A DNA stretch of 47,954 bases, taken from a virus. The stretch is taken from IMG/VR virus record IMGVR_UViG_3300021343_000064, positions 1-47,954 of that record; one strand, given 5' to 3'. The notes under the pieces were generated by a model, which was given only the letters and a program-made list of their open reading frames with translations, had not been told where the DNA came from and searched no databases. The position numbers were made by a program, and so were the translations under genes. Positions 1-8,066 of this stretch are shown here, piece after piece; within the stretch, counting starts at the first letter, position 1, and each line of letters begins with the position of its first letter.

Positions 1-246
1 TCAGCGCCCGACACCACTTATCAGGCGTTGGATTGCCGTTTGCTCTTTGCTTATTCGCTCAAGCTCTGACTCCACCACCTTTAACACGCCGCTACCGTCG
101 CCACCGTGCTTAATATGACTGCGCAGCAGCTCCCCCAATCCGTCGGCCCTGCTCATAGAACTGGCGGCCAGAGTGTGCAGTTGCTCCTGTGCATCGCCAG
201 CGCTAACTACTGCGCTGGTAATGATCTCGGTAATTGCTAAATCCAT
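1..246 (-). CDS. Small hypothetical protein, 81 aa
   Basis: I do not recognise this family. The protein is soluble and helical, with no signal peptide, membrane segment or cysteine, and its C-terminal half (ESELERISKEQTAIQRL) looks like a short coiled coil. An AGGAG box about ten bases upstream supports the ATG chosen, and the stop codon is the first three bases of the window. It lies beyond the late-operon terminator and about 860 bases from the nearest leftward gene, so it is probably transcribed separately. It could be the last phage gene or the first host gene; the sequence does not decide. Confidence 0.55.
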   Translation of the reverse strand: MDLAITEIITSAVVSAGDAQEQLHTLAASSMSRADGLGELLRSHIKHGGDGSGVLKVVESELERISKEQTAIQRLISGVGR

Positions 247-842
247 AAATGAAAAACTCCTATGTGTTTGTCTGTTTGCCTGCCACGCTTACGCTATGTG
301 GCATGGCGCGCCAATATACAGGAGCGATCTGGCGTTAGAAACCCCGGCAATCTCTTACTCTTGTGCGATATCTCGCACAAAGGAGTCCAGCCCCTACCCC
401 ACAAAAAACCATCGGCCAATATCAAAAATCCGGCCGAGAACAATTGGAATATTGCAGCGACGGCTAGGGCCGGCGACTTGATAGGTACAGTGATGGAATA
501 ATTCTCTATTTTTTATCAACAGAACTGCACTTTTTTTAAACACCGATACTGTTTATGCCAAAAAATAATGAAAATAACTGCCATTATCACATTTTTTTAC
601 GCTTGACCGACTGCGCCGCGTAGGCACTCCAGCCCTTTAAACATCAGCTATGTAGAGAAATTGCATGGTGACCAACACCATAATTTTATGCGTTTTTGGC
701 CTATAGTTTTTTCATTTCCCTCTGTCAGCCAGCAATTTAGCGACTATATTTAGGATAGGAAGCAAGCAGGAATAGAAATAGTCAATTCGGTTATATCAAG
801 GTATGGCCGAGAGGTTTTTTATCTTGGTTTTGTTTCCGCCAT
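247..842. other. About 600-base stretch with no supported gene
   Basis: I see no convincing gene here. Short open frames on the plus strand lack ribosome sites and have unlikely compositions. The stretch is more AT-rich than the flanking operon from about 495 to 780. Because it lies past the late-operon terminator it may hold the prophage-host junction or the promoter of the leftward gene at the edge, but no repeat or tRNA end marks an attachment site. Confidence 0.4.
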
Positions 843-879
843 AAAAAAGCCCGCAAGAGTCTACCAAACCAGAGCGGGC
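843..879 (-). terminator. Rho-independent terminator of the late operon
   Basis: A GCCCGC/GCGGGC stem (849-854 with 874-879) is followed on the minus strand by six T residues, the standard intrinsic terminator layout for leftward transcripts. The loop of 19 bases is long. It sits about 230 bases past the stop of the last late gene, so it probably ends the whole structural transcript. Confidence 0.6.
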
Positions 880-919
880 CCCTTATGGAACGTCAATCCC
901 CATATATAGGAGACTACAC

Positions 920-1039
920 ATGAAATGTAGACCCCCACCAAAGAATACGCAAGTTGCCGCGTATACCTTTACTTCAGTTCTTGTTTTGATTATGCAATAT
1001 GGTCCCGACTGGATTGAACAGCTGAGACTGCTGATTTAG
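920..1039 (+). CDS. 39-aa possible membrane peptide
   Basis: This short rightward frame starts at an ATG preceded by AGGAGA at a good distance. It encodes a lysine/arginine/proline-rich head (KCRPPPK) followed by a moderately hydrophobic stretch (VAAYTFTSVLVLIMQYG) and an amphipathic tail. It lies opposite the transcription direction of its neighbours, between the late terminator and the last late gene. A single-span membrane peptide is plausible, but there is no family evidence and it could be chance. Confidence 0.4.
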   Translation: MKCRPPPKNTQVAAYTFTSVLVLIMQYGPDWIEQLRLLI

Positions 1040-1110
1040 ACCCCGCGCGGCACACCGTTGTCAAACATCCCGTGAACCGCGACCCTGGGTGCCTAACAGG
1101 GCACCCAAAC

Positions 1111-1497
1111 CTAAGTGGCAATTTTCACCCACTGGCCAGACTCAAAATCAAGCCGCGACCAGTTGGAGTAAGGCAGATCCGCCCACGGCATCACCTCGGG
1201 ATAACGATTGTCCAGCACATAATCACCGCGATCCGTCACCACCACCAGGACCGCATGCCTGCCACCAGCTGTGTCACAAACAGCTGGAAGCAGGCTATCC
1301 ACCGGCCAGCCATCCGCAATCAACTCCGCTCGCTTGGTCAGCATGTAGTCGTCACAATCGCCCTTGTCGCCCACCACAGCCCAGCGCTCAGGCTGGCCGA
1401 ACTGCTCCAGGTCCGGCGTATAATCTATCTGGCCATTAATATCCCATTGAACATCGCACAGCTCGCGCCACCTGGCGGGCGTTAATTTGACTGGCAT
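1111..1497 (-). CDS. Transglutaminase-like cysteine peptidase (BTLCP family)
   Basis: The 128-residue protein matches the bacterial transglutaminase-like cysteine proteinase family (DUF920/BTLCP). The KGDCDDY motif supplies the catalytic Cys (C48), GRHAVLVV the His (H81) and GDYVLDN the Asp (D96), so the triad is complete. I chose the internal ATG because a GGAGGA site precedes it and it overlaps the end of the lipoprotein gene; the longer upstream extension is only the lipoprotein read in another frame. It is the last gene of the tail operon. Family members are thought to cleave or crosslink peptides; in a phage tail a role in processing tail or cell-wall peptides at entry is possible, but that is inference. 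Confidence 0.8.
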   Translation of the reverse strand: MPVKLTPARWRELCDVQWDINGQIDYTPDLEQFGQPERWAVVGDKGDCDDYMLTKRAELIADGWPVDSLLPAVCDTAGGRHAVLVVVTDRGDYVLDNRYPEVMPWADLPYSNWSRLDFESGQWVKIAT

Positions 1498-1679
1498 CCC
1501 TTGTCCTCCAGTTGCTCGCTGCAGTAGATAATCCAGCCACCAGGAGCCGCGACAGGTGCCCCTGTAGACATTGGGGTAGACTCGGGTATTGAGCCGGCGC
1601 AGCCAGGCAGAGAGGTCAGTAGGGGAAGCCACAAGGCCACCCCCGCCAAGATTGAAAGCGAAAAGGTCCTAGCTGGCAT
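1482..1679 (-). CDS. Small lipoprotein, 65 aa
   Basis: The N-terminus is a clear lipoprotein signal: a hydrophobic segment (residues 7-21) ends in a SLPGC lipobox with Cys at residue 27. The mature part is about 39 residues, rich in Pro, Ser and Thr at first, and has two more cysteines. It overlaps the stop of the gene before and the start of the peptidase gene after, so the three are translationally coupled. It resembles an outer-membrane spanin in size, but it lies far from the lysis genes. A role in superinfection exclusion or as partner of the peptidase is possible; the family is not recognised. Confidence 0.65.
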   Translation of the reverse strand: MPARTFSLSILAGVALWLPLLTSLPGCAGSIPESTPMSTGAPVAAPGGWIIYCSEQLEDKGCQSN

Positions 1680-2349
1680 TGGCCCGCACCTCCACCAGAT
1701 CGATAACTGCCTGACTGGCGCCGCCGATCACCGCCTGAGCCTGGGCCCGCTCGGCATCGTCATGGACAATAGCCGGGTTAGGCACTGCAGTAACAACGCC
1801 CTGCTCGTCCACAGATTCGACTGTCGCCTGCAGTGGCTCGATTGGCTCGACCCATTGAACCGACACCAGGTCGGCAGGCAATTCAGTTACCGCAATGTCA
1901 CCAGTCAGCGACACCTCGGCAACCTCGCCCACGTCGGCCTCCTGGTACAGGCGGGCTACCTCGCCAATATCGCCACCAGACATCCGCACAAAGGCGCCCA
2001 CGACCACCTCGCCCCCGGTATCACTCCAGCCGCCAGATAGGCCGTCAGCCAGCCGGTAGCGAGCCAGGCGTCGCTGTGCTTGCTCATAGGCCAGTACGTC
2101 CACCAGTAGCGTATTGTCAGCCGCTGCTTGCACACCAGCCGCCTGTGCGGCCAGGGTGGTGGCTTGAAAGGCCGCCACTTGCGCCTCCTCTTCCGATGAC
2201 AGGGTATAGGCACCCTGCGCTACACCCTGTAATTTGCGGCTTAGGATCAACTCCTCCGCCACGCTAAACTGGCTGCGCACCATCGCCTCGGCGCGCTTGG
2301 CGATCTGGCGCGGCTCCCAGGCTTTGGTCTCGTTTTGCAAATCAATCAT
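1669..2349 (-). CDS. Hypothetical tail-region protein, 226 aa
   Basis: No family is recognised. The first 110 residues look helical and alanine-rich, with many Arg/Glu/Gln (coiled-coil-like), and the second half is acidic with beta character (EVAEVSLTGDIAVTELPADLVSVQWVE). There is no signal peptide or membrane segment. It directly follows the small conserved gene and the tail fibre and overlaps the lipoprotein start. Its place after the fibre suits a fibre-assembly chaperone or accessory fibre protein, which is inference from position only. Confidence 0.6.
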   Translation of the reverse strand: MIDLQNETKAWEPRQIAKRAEAMVRSQFSVAEELILSRKLQGVAQGAYTLSSEEEAQVAAFQATTLAAQAAGVQAAADNTLLVDVLAYEQAQRRLARYRLADGLSGGWSDTGGEVVVGAFVRMSGGDIGEVARLYQEADVGEVAEVSLTGDIAVTELPADLVSVQWVEPIEPLQATVESVDEQGVVTAVPNPAIVHDDAERAQAQAVIGGASQAVIDLVEVRANAS

Positions 2350-2555
2350 TCGCCTTCGTCCTCTTCGATGGATTTTTGGCAGTGGTATTTATCCAGCCTG
2401 CCCAGCACCCAGCACAGCGGGCCGCACAGGTAACACTTACCGGCGCGCACCCGCTTGCCGCAGCGGCTGGATATGGTCTCATCCGGGTCACCGGCCAACA
2501 GCGTGTTGGCCAGTTGATCCACTGCGATTAACAGATTCCAAAAATACTGCTTCAC
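2346..2555 (-). CDS. Conserved small phage protein, 69 aa
   Basis: The protein has the look of a small family seen beside tail-fibre genes in temperate siphophages, with an N-terminal helix (WNLLIAVDQLANTLL) followed by a GDPDETISSR segment and a cysteine-containing tail. Here the tail carries CGKRVRAGKCYLCGPLC, which could bind a metal. It overlaps both neighbours by four bases, typical of translational coupling. The function of the family is unknown to me. Confidence 0.65.
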   Translation of the reverse strand: MKQYFWNLLIAVDQLANTLLAGDPDETISSRCGKRVRAGKCYLCGPLCWVLGRLDKYHCQKSIEEDEGE

Positions 2556-5500
2556 GCGGCCACCGCCTCTACGTCAATTTCCGCATTGAGTGCTGGCGCC
2601 ACGGCAAACGATACGCTGTAGACAAAGCCGTCGTATTTAACGGTGTAATCCTCGGCGCTGCCTTCGCGTTTTTTGCTGCCGTCGATATAGGCCCGCTTGG
2701 GCTTCCAGCCTTTGGGCAACGCAAAATCCGTCTCCGTACCATCGCCGGTAAACTCAAAGTCCTCACGCTGCCCTTTCGGATCGTTCAACGCCTGCGCCAA
2801 CCGCTCGCGGATATTGACCGCTGGCAGATCGGCATCAAGGCCGTTAGCGCCGGTGAGGAGCAGTGCACCGTTGGTGGCATCGATGGATTGGAAGGGGGCT
2901 GCGCGTGATACGGCCTTTACTGACACATTGTCAACGTCACCAACAAAATCTGCAGACGCCTGAATCAGCACTTTCTCCCCTGCCCCACTTGCGTGCAGAA
3001 CAGCGGTAAAGGTTCCGTTACCGGAGAACGCGGAAGACCATTCGCCCAGGTTTGCCTTGGTCGTCCCGACTGTACTGTTGGAGACAGTCCAGGTCACCAA
3101 ATAAACGGCGTCTGCCGGCACGGCGGTCGCCCCGTCGTTTTTAAGGTTTGAAACGGCGGTTTGCGTACCATCGGAGCTGGCCAGACCGCCCGAAATTGTC
3201 CAGCCGGTGCCCTTAGTCCAGTCGCTATCAGCGTCGAATGTGCCATTGAGCGCAAGCTCCGCCGCCCCATCCAGCGAACTCGCCACCCTCTCTAATCCTT
3301 GGAATGTGGAGACCACACCCTCAGAGGCCACGCGCAACAGGTCTCGCTCTTGATCGTAAGCCAATGCTTTGACATCGGAATCGTCGCCGTCGAGGACTGC
3401 GCCTCCTTTGAGCATGCGCGACTCGTCGCGGTATATCTTTTTGATTTGGTCGGCGCTTGGAAGAGTGTTGCCAATTTTCACCAAAGCAATGCCGTTTGGT
3501 GCGTTACCGGCAGAAATGTTTCCATATGCCAGCTCATCAGGCTGCACCCAAGCGCCAGCTGTTGCCTCCCCTTCCTTGACGCCGTTAACCCAAAGCTCCT
3601 TTTTATTGGTTGACGAATTGTAAAGGCAAACAACGTGCACATAGGTGTCTTCGCTGGTCCCTGTGTCAACTTCCACGTTACTAGTTAGGGTGTTGGTCCA
3701 CCCGATAAACCTAACGTTTTTTCCGTTGGCGCCACCGCTCTCAATATTAAAGTCGTTGCCGCCGTTGGTGGGATTGAGGTCTGGATGGTCAGTGATCACA
3801 CCACAGTAAGGCGCAAAGTTAACCCAACCCATAAAACACCAGTCGCTAACACCATCAGGAATCAGCGGCATGGGTACGCGTAAGTGGTCATTTAGAGCAT
3901 ATGGGCTACTTACACCAGACCGGGTAAAGCCCTCAATAGCTGCGATCTCTCCACTGCCTATCGCGCTAAGGCTTAAGGTGCCGTGGGTGGGAACATGATT
4001 GTCATTGCCAGACAGGTCAGCGTCAGCATCCATCAAAACCACGTTATCAATGGACCCGTTAAAACTGCTATTTGCCACGATGGCAATGGTTGTTGCATCT
4101 TCTACAGCAGTAAGTGCAAAAGACTTCTTGCCCGTAGTGGAAATGTCATCATTAAAAACAACGCCACCCACATCAACATAGTTGATTGCGCCAGCGTTTA
4201 CGGCTGTCACTTCAAAAGTCAGTACGTAGTTATTTCCAGAAACCAACGTTGCGTTTTCTTGCAGCGAGGAGTTGCCTGCTTGTGTGCCGTCACACGTTGC
4301 CACGCCACCTGAAATGGACCAACCATCGCCCTTCGTCCAAGTGGTGTCTGTATCAAAACCGCCATTAACGGAATGGTCAACGCCAACCAGGGAGCCAAAA
4401 GCAGTCTTGCAGGCAAAAGCCAATTGCGTATCGCCCACCATCCAGCCGGTGTTATATTTGTCGGTGATATGGGCAGACATGCCCTTTGTGGGGTCGGCGG
4501 GATTTTCGTGGAGCAATGTCAAACCGTTGCTACTACCGCGCGCCCCAGGCACGAGAGACGAAGCAGTGCCACCTGCCAACATTGCAGGTGTGGTGTCCGT
4601 CTTGTATTGAGTATCGTGGTTAAAACCGTTAGCCAACGAAGCGACATCACGCACAATTCGGGTATCACCATTACCGGCATCAGCTGCGAACCACATTTCG
4701 GAACCGTTAAAGCCGCCGCGATGGAAAGCGATGGTCGCACCGCTATTAACAACTGTATCGTCGTTTTGAATGACGGACACACCACCATCGGTTAAGACCT
4801 CAACAGTCGGAATTTTCAAGCCGGTTGCAGGGTCCACCGGGGCGTTGTCGAGGGTGGTGGTGGCTATGGCGTTAATGGAGTAGCCCACCAACTCATGTGG
4901 CCTGAGAGTGGCCGTCCCCAAATTGAGAAGACCGGTCGTTGAGTCAAATGCAAATGTACCGGGGGAAAAGCTACCATAATTCTTAGTTGACGCCTTTAGT
5001 TCCCCCCTGGCAAAGTTAAACTGAAACAACCCATTGCCACTCCAAGCGGCATTATCAGGCTTGTTACCAATGCTGAGCACACCCTCACCAGCGGCCACCG
5101 AAGATAGCTTGGTGTCCCAAAAATGAACACCACTACGCAATACCAGCCACATGGTCAGCTCAGACCCGCTCGCATCGAAGATAATCACGCGGTCAGATTC
5201 AGCGGCAATCACCACCTGAGAAGGGAAATTCTTAGAACCTGCGCGGTAAATAGTAATTTCAGCACCAGCCCCGCTGGTTATCTCTTTGAAAAAGCCGTTC
5301 CCGGTGTTGTAGTACCAATCCCCCACTTGGGCGCTGCCATTATTAATGGCGTCAAGCCCTCCAACAAACTGCCCGACATAACGCCCACTCGGCACCGCCT
5401 CCTGGCCATACGACAAGAACTCGGTGCGGTGAATCCAGGCGCCGCCGTCGCTGTCGTTGGAAGTGTCGTAGAAGCACACCGCTTTCACATCGAGGCCAGG

Positions 5501-5872
5501 GTAGAGGGCGCTCAGTTGCGGAATGGTGTAGGTCAGCCAGTCATCGTCTAACTTGCCCGTGGCATAGGCTACCGGGTGCGCCCCATCTGCCGGGGTGGTA
5601 GAGCCGCCGCTGTTGTAAACGATAGCCGTGGCGTTGGCTTCGGCGGTTTGGGCGGCATCCCGCGCAGCTTCGGCACCGGTGCGAGCGGTTTGTGCTGAAG
5701 CGGCATCTGCTGCCGCCGCTTGCACTTGAGTAGTGGTCCAGTTTTTGGTGTTGGTGGTTTCCGTTTCCAGATCATTACCCAGGCTCTCGAACGCATCAAC
5801 GGTTGCGTTGTGCTTGGTCGGGTAGTCGGTATCGCCAACATTGATTTTATTGGCCTGCAAATTAAAAGGCAT
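2552..5872 (-). CDS. Tail fibre/receptor-binding protein with LamG-like domain
   Basis: This 1106-residue protein is the largest gene after the tape measure and the obvious fibre. Residues about 35-85 are an alanine-rich coiled coil (AAAADAASAQTARTGAEAARDAAQ). The middle is glycine- and beta-rich. At about 499-620 and 872-990 there are two copies of a carbohydrate-binding-like beta-sandwich beginning NG.FD.D..WTKG.GW.ISGG; between them, about 640-830, lies a LamG/concanavalin-like domain ending in KKELWVNGVKEG. The C-terminus (FEFTGDGTETDFALPKGWKPKRAYIDG) resembles the terminal region of other fibres. The lectin-like modules suggest binding to surface polysaccharide. No endosialidase or autoproteolytic chaperone motif is evident. 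Confidence 0.85.
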   Translation of the reverse strand: MPFNLQANKINVGDTDYPTKHNATVDAFESLGNDLETETTNTKNWTTTQVQAAAADAASAQTARTGAEAARDAAQTAEANATAIVYNSGGSTTPADGAHPVAYATGKLDDDWLTYTIPQLSALYPGLDVKAVCFYDTSNDSDGGAWIHRTEFLSYGQEAVPSGRYVGQFVGGLDAINNGSAQVGDWYYNTGNGFFKEITSGAGAEITIYRAGSKNFPSQVVIAAESDRVIIFDASGSELTMWLVLRSGVHFWDTKLSSVAAGEGVLSIGNKPDNAAWSGNGLFQFNFARGELKASTKNYGSFSPGTFAFDSTTGLLNLGTATLRPHELVGYSINAIATTTLDNAPVDPATGLKIPTVEVLTDGGVSVIQNDDTVVNSGATIAFHRGGFNGSEMWFAADAGNGDTRIVRDVASLANGFNHDTQYKTDTTPAMLAGGTASSLVPGARGSSNGLTLLHENPADPTKGMSAHITDKYNTGWMVGDTQLAFACKTAFGSLVGVDHSVNGGFDTDTTWTKGDGWSISGGVATCDGTQAGNSSLQENATLVSGNNYVLTFEVTAVNAGAINYVDVGGVVFNDDISTTGKKSFALTAVEDATTIAIVANSSFNGSIDNVVLMDADADLSGNDNHVPTHGTLSLSAIGSGEIAAIEGFTRSGVSSPYALNDHLRVPMPLIPDGVSDWCFMGWVNFAPYCGVITDHPDLNPTNGGNDFNIESGGANGKNVRFIGWTNTLTSNVEVDTGTSEDTYVHVVCLYNSSTNKKELWVNGVKEGEATAGAWVQPDELAYGNISAGNAPNGIALVKIGNTLPSADQIKKIYRDESRMLKGGAVLDGDDSDVKALAYDQERDLLRVASEGVVSTFQGLERVASSLDGAAELALNGTFDADSDWTKGTGWTISGGLASSDGTQTAVSNLKNDGATAVPADAVYLVTWTVSNSTVGTTKANLGEWSSAFSGNGTFTAVLHASGAGEKVLIQASADFVGDVDNVSVKAVSRAAPFQSIDATNGALLLTGANGLDADLPAVNIRERLAQALNDPKGQREDFEFTGDGTETDFALPKGWKPKRAYIDGSKKREGSAEDYTVKYDGFVYSVSFAVAPALNAEIDVEAVAA

Positions 5873-5874
5873 CG

Positions 5875-6717
5875 TTAAACCTCTTCAAAGGTGAGTTTTG
5901 TGCTGTTGGTGTTCGAAAATCGCGGGGTGAAAGTGGAATTGTTAACGCGCTTTGCGATCATGGTTTGCTCTAAACCCAATCGACCGCCTAAGCCAGGATC
6001 AAGCGAAAGCAGAATATCGCCGCCTTTGGTGGCCTTTGCCAGCTCATGGGAAAGCCGCTCCCGGTCAATGTCCGTCAACCATTGCAGATCAACAGACGCG
6101 CGCCGGTACGCCTCCACATTTTCAGTGCGAAGGGAACCGCCCGCTGTGCGCGTGTGCTTGGAATTGTCGATCAGTTCAAACGCGGAGCCGTAATTAAAGT
6201 TAACCGTGGGCGCAAAGGCCCAGCCCATAAACAAACGGCCAATATCAATGTCGGTGTTGTCCGGTGCGCTCACGTCAATTTGTAGCGAACGATAAGCCAC
6301 CGCGTCAAACCATAAGCTAAAGATTGCAGGCAGCCCGCTATCGTCCTCATAGTTGGCGCCCCAGGTATCAATACCAGCCCGCATCACACCCCAGGGAATG
6401 GGCGTTCCCACGCTAAGCGCCGTTGAGTCATACACCACATTGCCGGTTTGGTTTTGATCGTCATACAGCCTAAGCCGTACCGTTGAGGAGTTTTTAAGGT
6501 TGTGCCGCGCCAGCCCAAAGCCAGACGCATAGGCCGCCACCGTTGGCCGGTTGGCGGTAATAGCAACACTGGTGCCATTGACGCGCATGATTTTCCCACG
6601 CGCCTGCTTTTGCATGTTGGTTTCTGGCAGCGTCGCCACTGGCGCCGGTGATGCGGATAACGTTAAATCATCTAGGTCATTGCCCAGAATCATATGCAAG
6701 TTTCGATCTATGCCCAC
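5875..6717 (-). CDS. Tail-tip protein, 280 aa
   Basis: The protein lies between the hub-like protein and the fibre in a tail operon and is beta-rich, with features such as SSTVRLRLYDDQNQTGNVVYDS and a W/F-rich middle (SLWFDAVAYRSLQIDV). No catalytic motif is visible. Its position and size fit a distal tail or tip component linking the hub to the fibre. The start overlaps the end of the upstream gene by ten bases, so translation is probably coupled. The precise family is not recognised. Confidence 0.65.
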   Translation of the reverse strand: MGIDRNLHMILGNDLDDLTLSASPAPVATLPETNMQKQARGKIMRVNGTSVAITANRPTVAAYASGFGLARHNLKNSSTVRLRLYDDQNQTGNVVYDSTALSVGTPIPWGVMRAGIDTWGANYEDDSGLPAIFSLWFDAVAYRSLQIDVSAPDNTDIDIGRLFMGWAFAPTVNFNYGSAFELIDNSKHTRTAGGSLRTENVEAYRRASVDLQWLTDIDRERLSHELAKATKGGDILLSLDPGLGGRLGLEQTMIAKRVNNSTFTPRFSNTNSTKLTFEEV

Positions 6718-8066
6718 AGGGTCAACTCCATACGCCGTTTACCAACGCGCCGGTTAATGCCAATCACAACCGCATCCTTGCCGCTATCCCAGCCCAAAGC
6801 CGGGTAAGTCAGGTTGACGGTTTCACCCAGCTCCACCTCAGACGCCGGTAAAAAACAGGTAGCCCGCCACACCCGGCGCCGAACACTGCGCAAAGACGCA
6901 CGCCGGTCACACTCGGTTTGCGCGTCGGTTTGATTCGCGATTAACGTATTAACGCGGTCATCTTGCGCCAGCGGATTGTTAGCCAGATTGTTGTCCTTGG
7001 TAACGGTCAAATATTCAATTTCAAAATCGTTTTTTTCGTCCGCGTCCAATGACCCAGCCAAAGAATCCGGGCTTTGCTGATACCAGTTTTTTCGATAGCC
7101 CAGAGTAAACACCTCAGTGGGCCGCTCAGTAGCAGACAGCTTTAAGCCCCGTTCAATAACATCATCATTGGTCAGGGTTAGCGTTGCTGTGCCTGGTGCC
7201 TCCAGGCGGAATATTTGGAGCTCGCCACTGGTGTTAAACCGGTAGGTTGCCCCCACGCTGGCCAACACATCAGAAAGCACGCTTTCTAAGTCGGTCGGCT
7301 CATCGATATAAACACCTAAGTCGTCCGTATTGGCGAACGCTGACAGGTTAGCGCTATCCACTGCGATGCTCGCCCGGTTGCACAGCTCGTCCACAATATC
7401 CGCTGCTGATTTATCGGCTTGCGATACGTCACAGGTTATTTGTCCAGCGGGTTGGGACGCCAAGGTAAATTCACCATTGGCCAAGTCTTCCGTGGGCGAA
7501 ATTACCACACCGTTGTCGCGTACCGTCAGCGCCGTCACCGCGCCATCATGGGCTTTGTATTTCAGGTTAACCGCGTCAATCAAAACCGGCTTGCAGTTGT
7601 ACACTTCACCCAATGCAATGGGCGTCGTATCGCTGCCGATATTGACCCGCAGATTTTCGCCCCGGTCCAACACCACCCATTCAAGGCGGTCATCGTCTGG
7701 CGCTTCAATGCCGCCGTTAATGCCGTCGATCACTAGCCGGAAATCCGCCCGACTCCAGGCTTTATCACCTAAAAAGACTTTTAGCGCATAGCCCCGCCAG
7801 TTGTAATCAAGCCAGCCGTCAAGCTCGCCATCATTGACTAGCAACAGGTCGCCAACGGTAGCGGCATCAAGTCGGTTTTCAACCTCTACCTCCCCAATCA
7901 ATACATCACTGTATGACGTATCGGCCGGGGTATCGGTGGCGCCGGAAATAAAAGGCGCGGAGGCCACATATTCTGTGCCCCCGCTGTGCGTTGCTTCAAC
8001 CAGTATCACCGGGTCAGCGTCATCAGACGCCAACCAATCGGTGTACTGCTGGTCAGTTATGCTCAA
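6708..8066 (-). CDS. Tail hub/baseplate-like protein, 452 aa
   Basis: This is the first gene after the tape measure, the usual place for a distal-tail or hub protein. It is predominantly beta-stranded, and the C-terminal third has the LGETVNLTYPALGW....AVVIGINRR pattern seen in phage tail proteins that end in a small beta-barrel domain. The middle (SAADIVDELCNRASI...ESVLSDVLASVGATYRFNTSGEL) resembles a hub domain that folds around the tail axis. It overlaps the tape measure stop by four bases. Assignment rests on order and fold pattern, not on a diagnostic motif. Confidence 0.7.
   Translation of the reverse strand: MSITDQQYTDWLASDDADPVILVEATHSGGTEYVASAPFISGATDTPADTSYSDVLIGEVEVENRLDAATVGDLLLVNDGELDGWLDYNWRGYALKVFLGDKAWSRADFRLVIDGINGGIEAPDDDRLEWVVLDRGENLRVNIGSDTTPIALGEVYNCKPVLIDAVNLKYKAHDGAVTALTVRDNGVVISPTEDLANGEFTLASQPAGQITCDVSQADKSAADIVDELCNRASIAVDSANLSAFANTDDLGVYIDEPTDLESVLSDVLASVGATYRFNTSGELQIFRLEAPGTATLTLTNDDVIERGLKLSATERPTEVFTLGYRKNWYQQSPDSLAGSLDADEKNDFEIEYLTVTKDNNLANNPLAQDDRVNTLIANQTDAQTECDRRASLRSVRRRVWRATCFLPASEVELGETVNLTYPALGWDSGKDAVVIGINRRVGKRRMELTLWA

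Noticed and set aside
262-501. Rightward frames in the left gap
   Set aside because: Weak starts, no ribosome site and unlikely composition.
1111-1632. 173-codon version of the peptidase gene
   Set aside because: The extra N-terminal 45 codons are the lipoprotein gene read in another frame; the internal ATG has a GGAGGA site and fits the family start.
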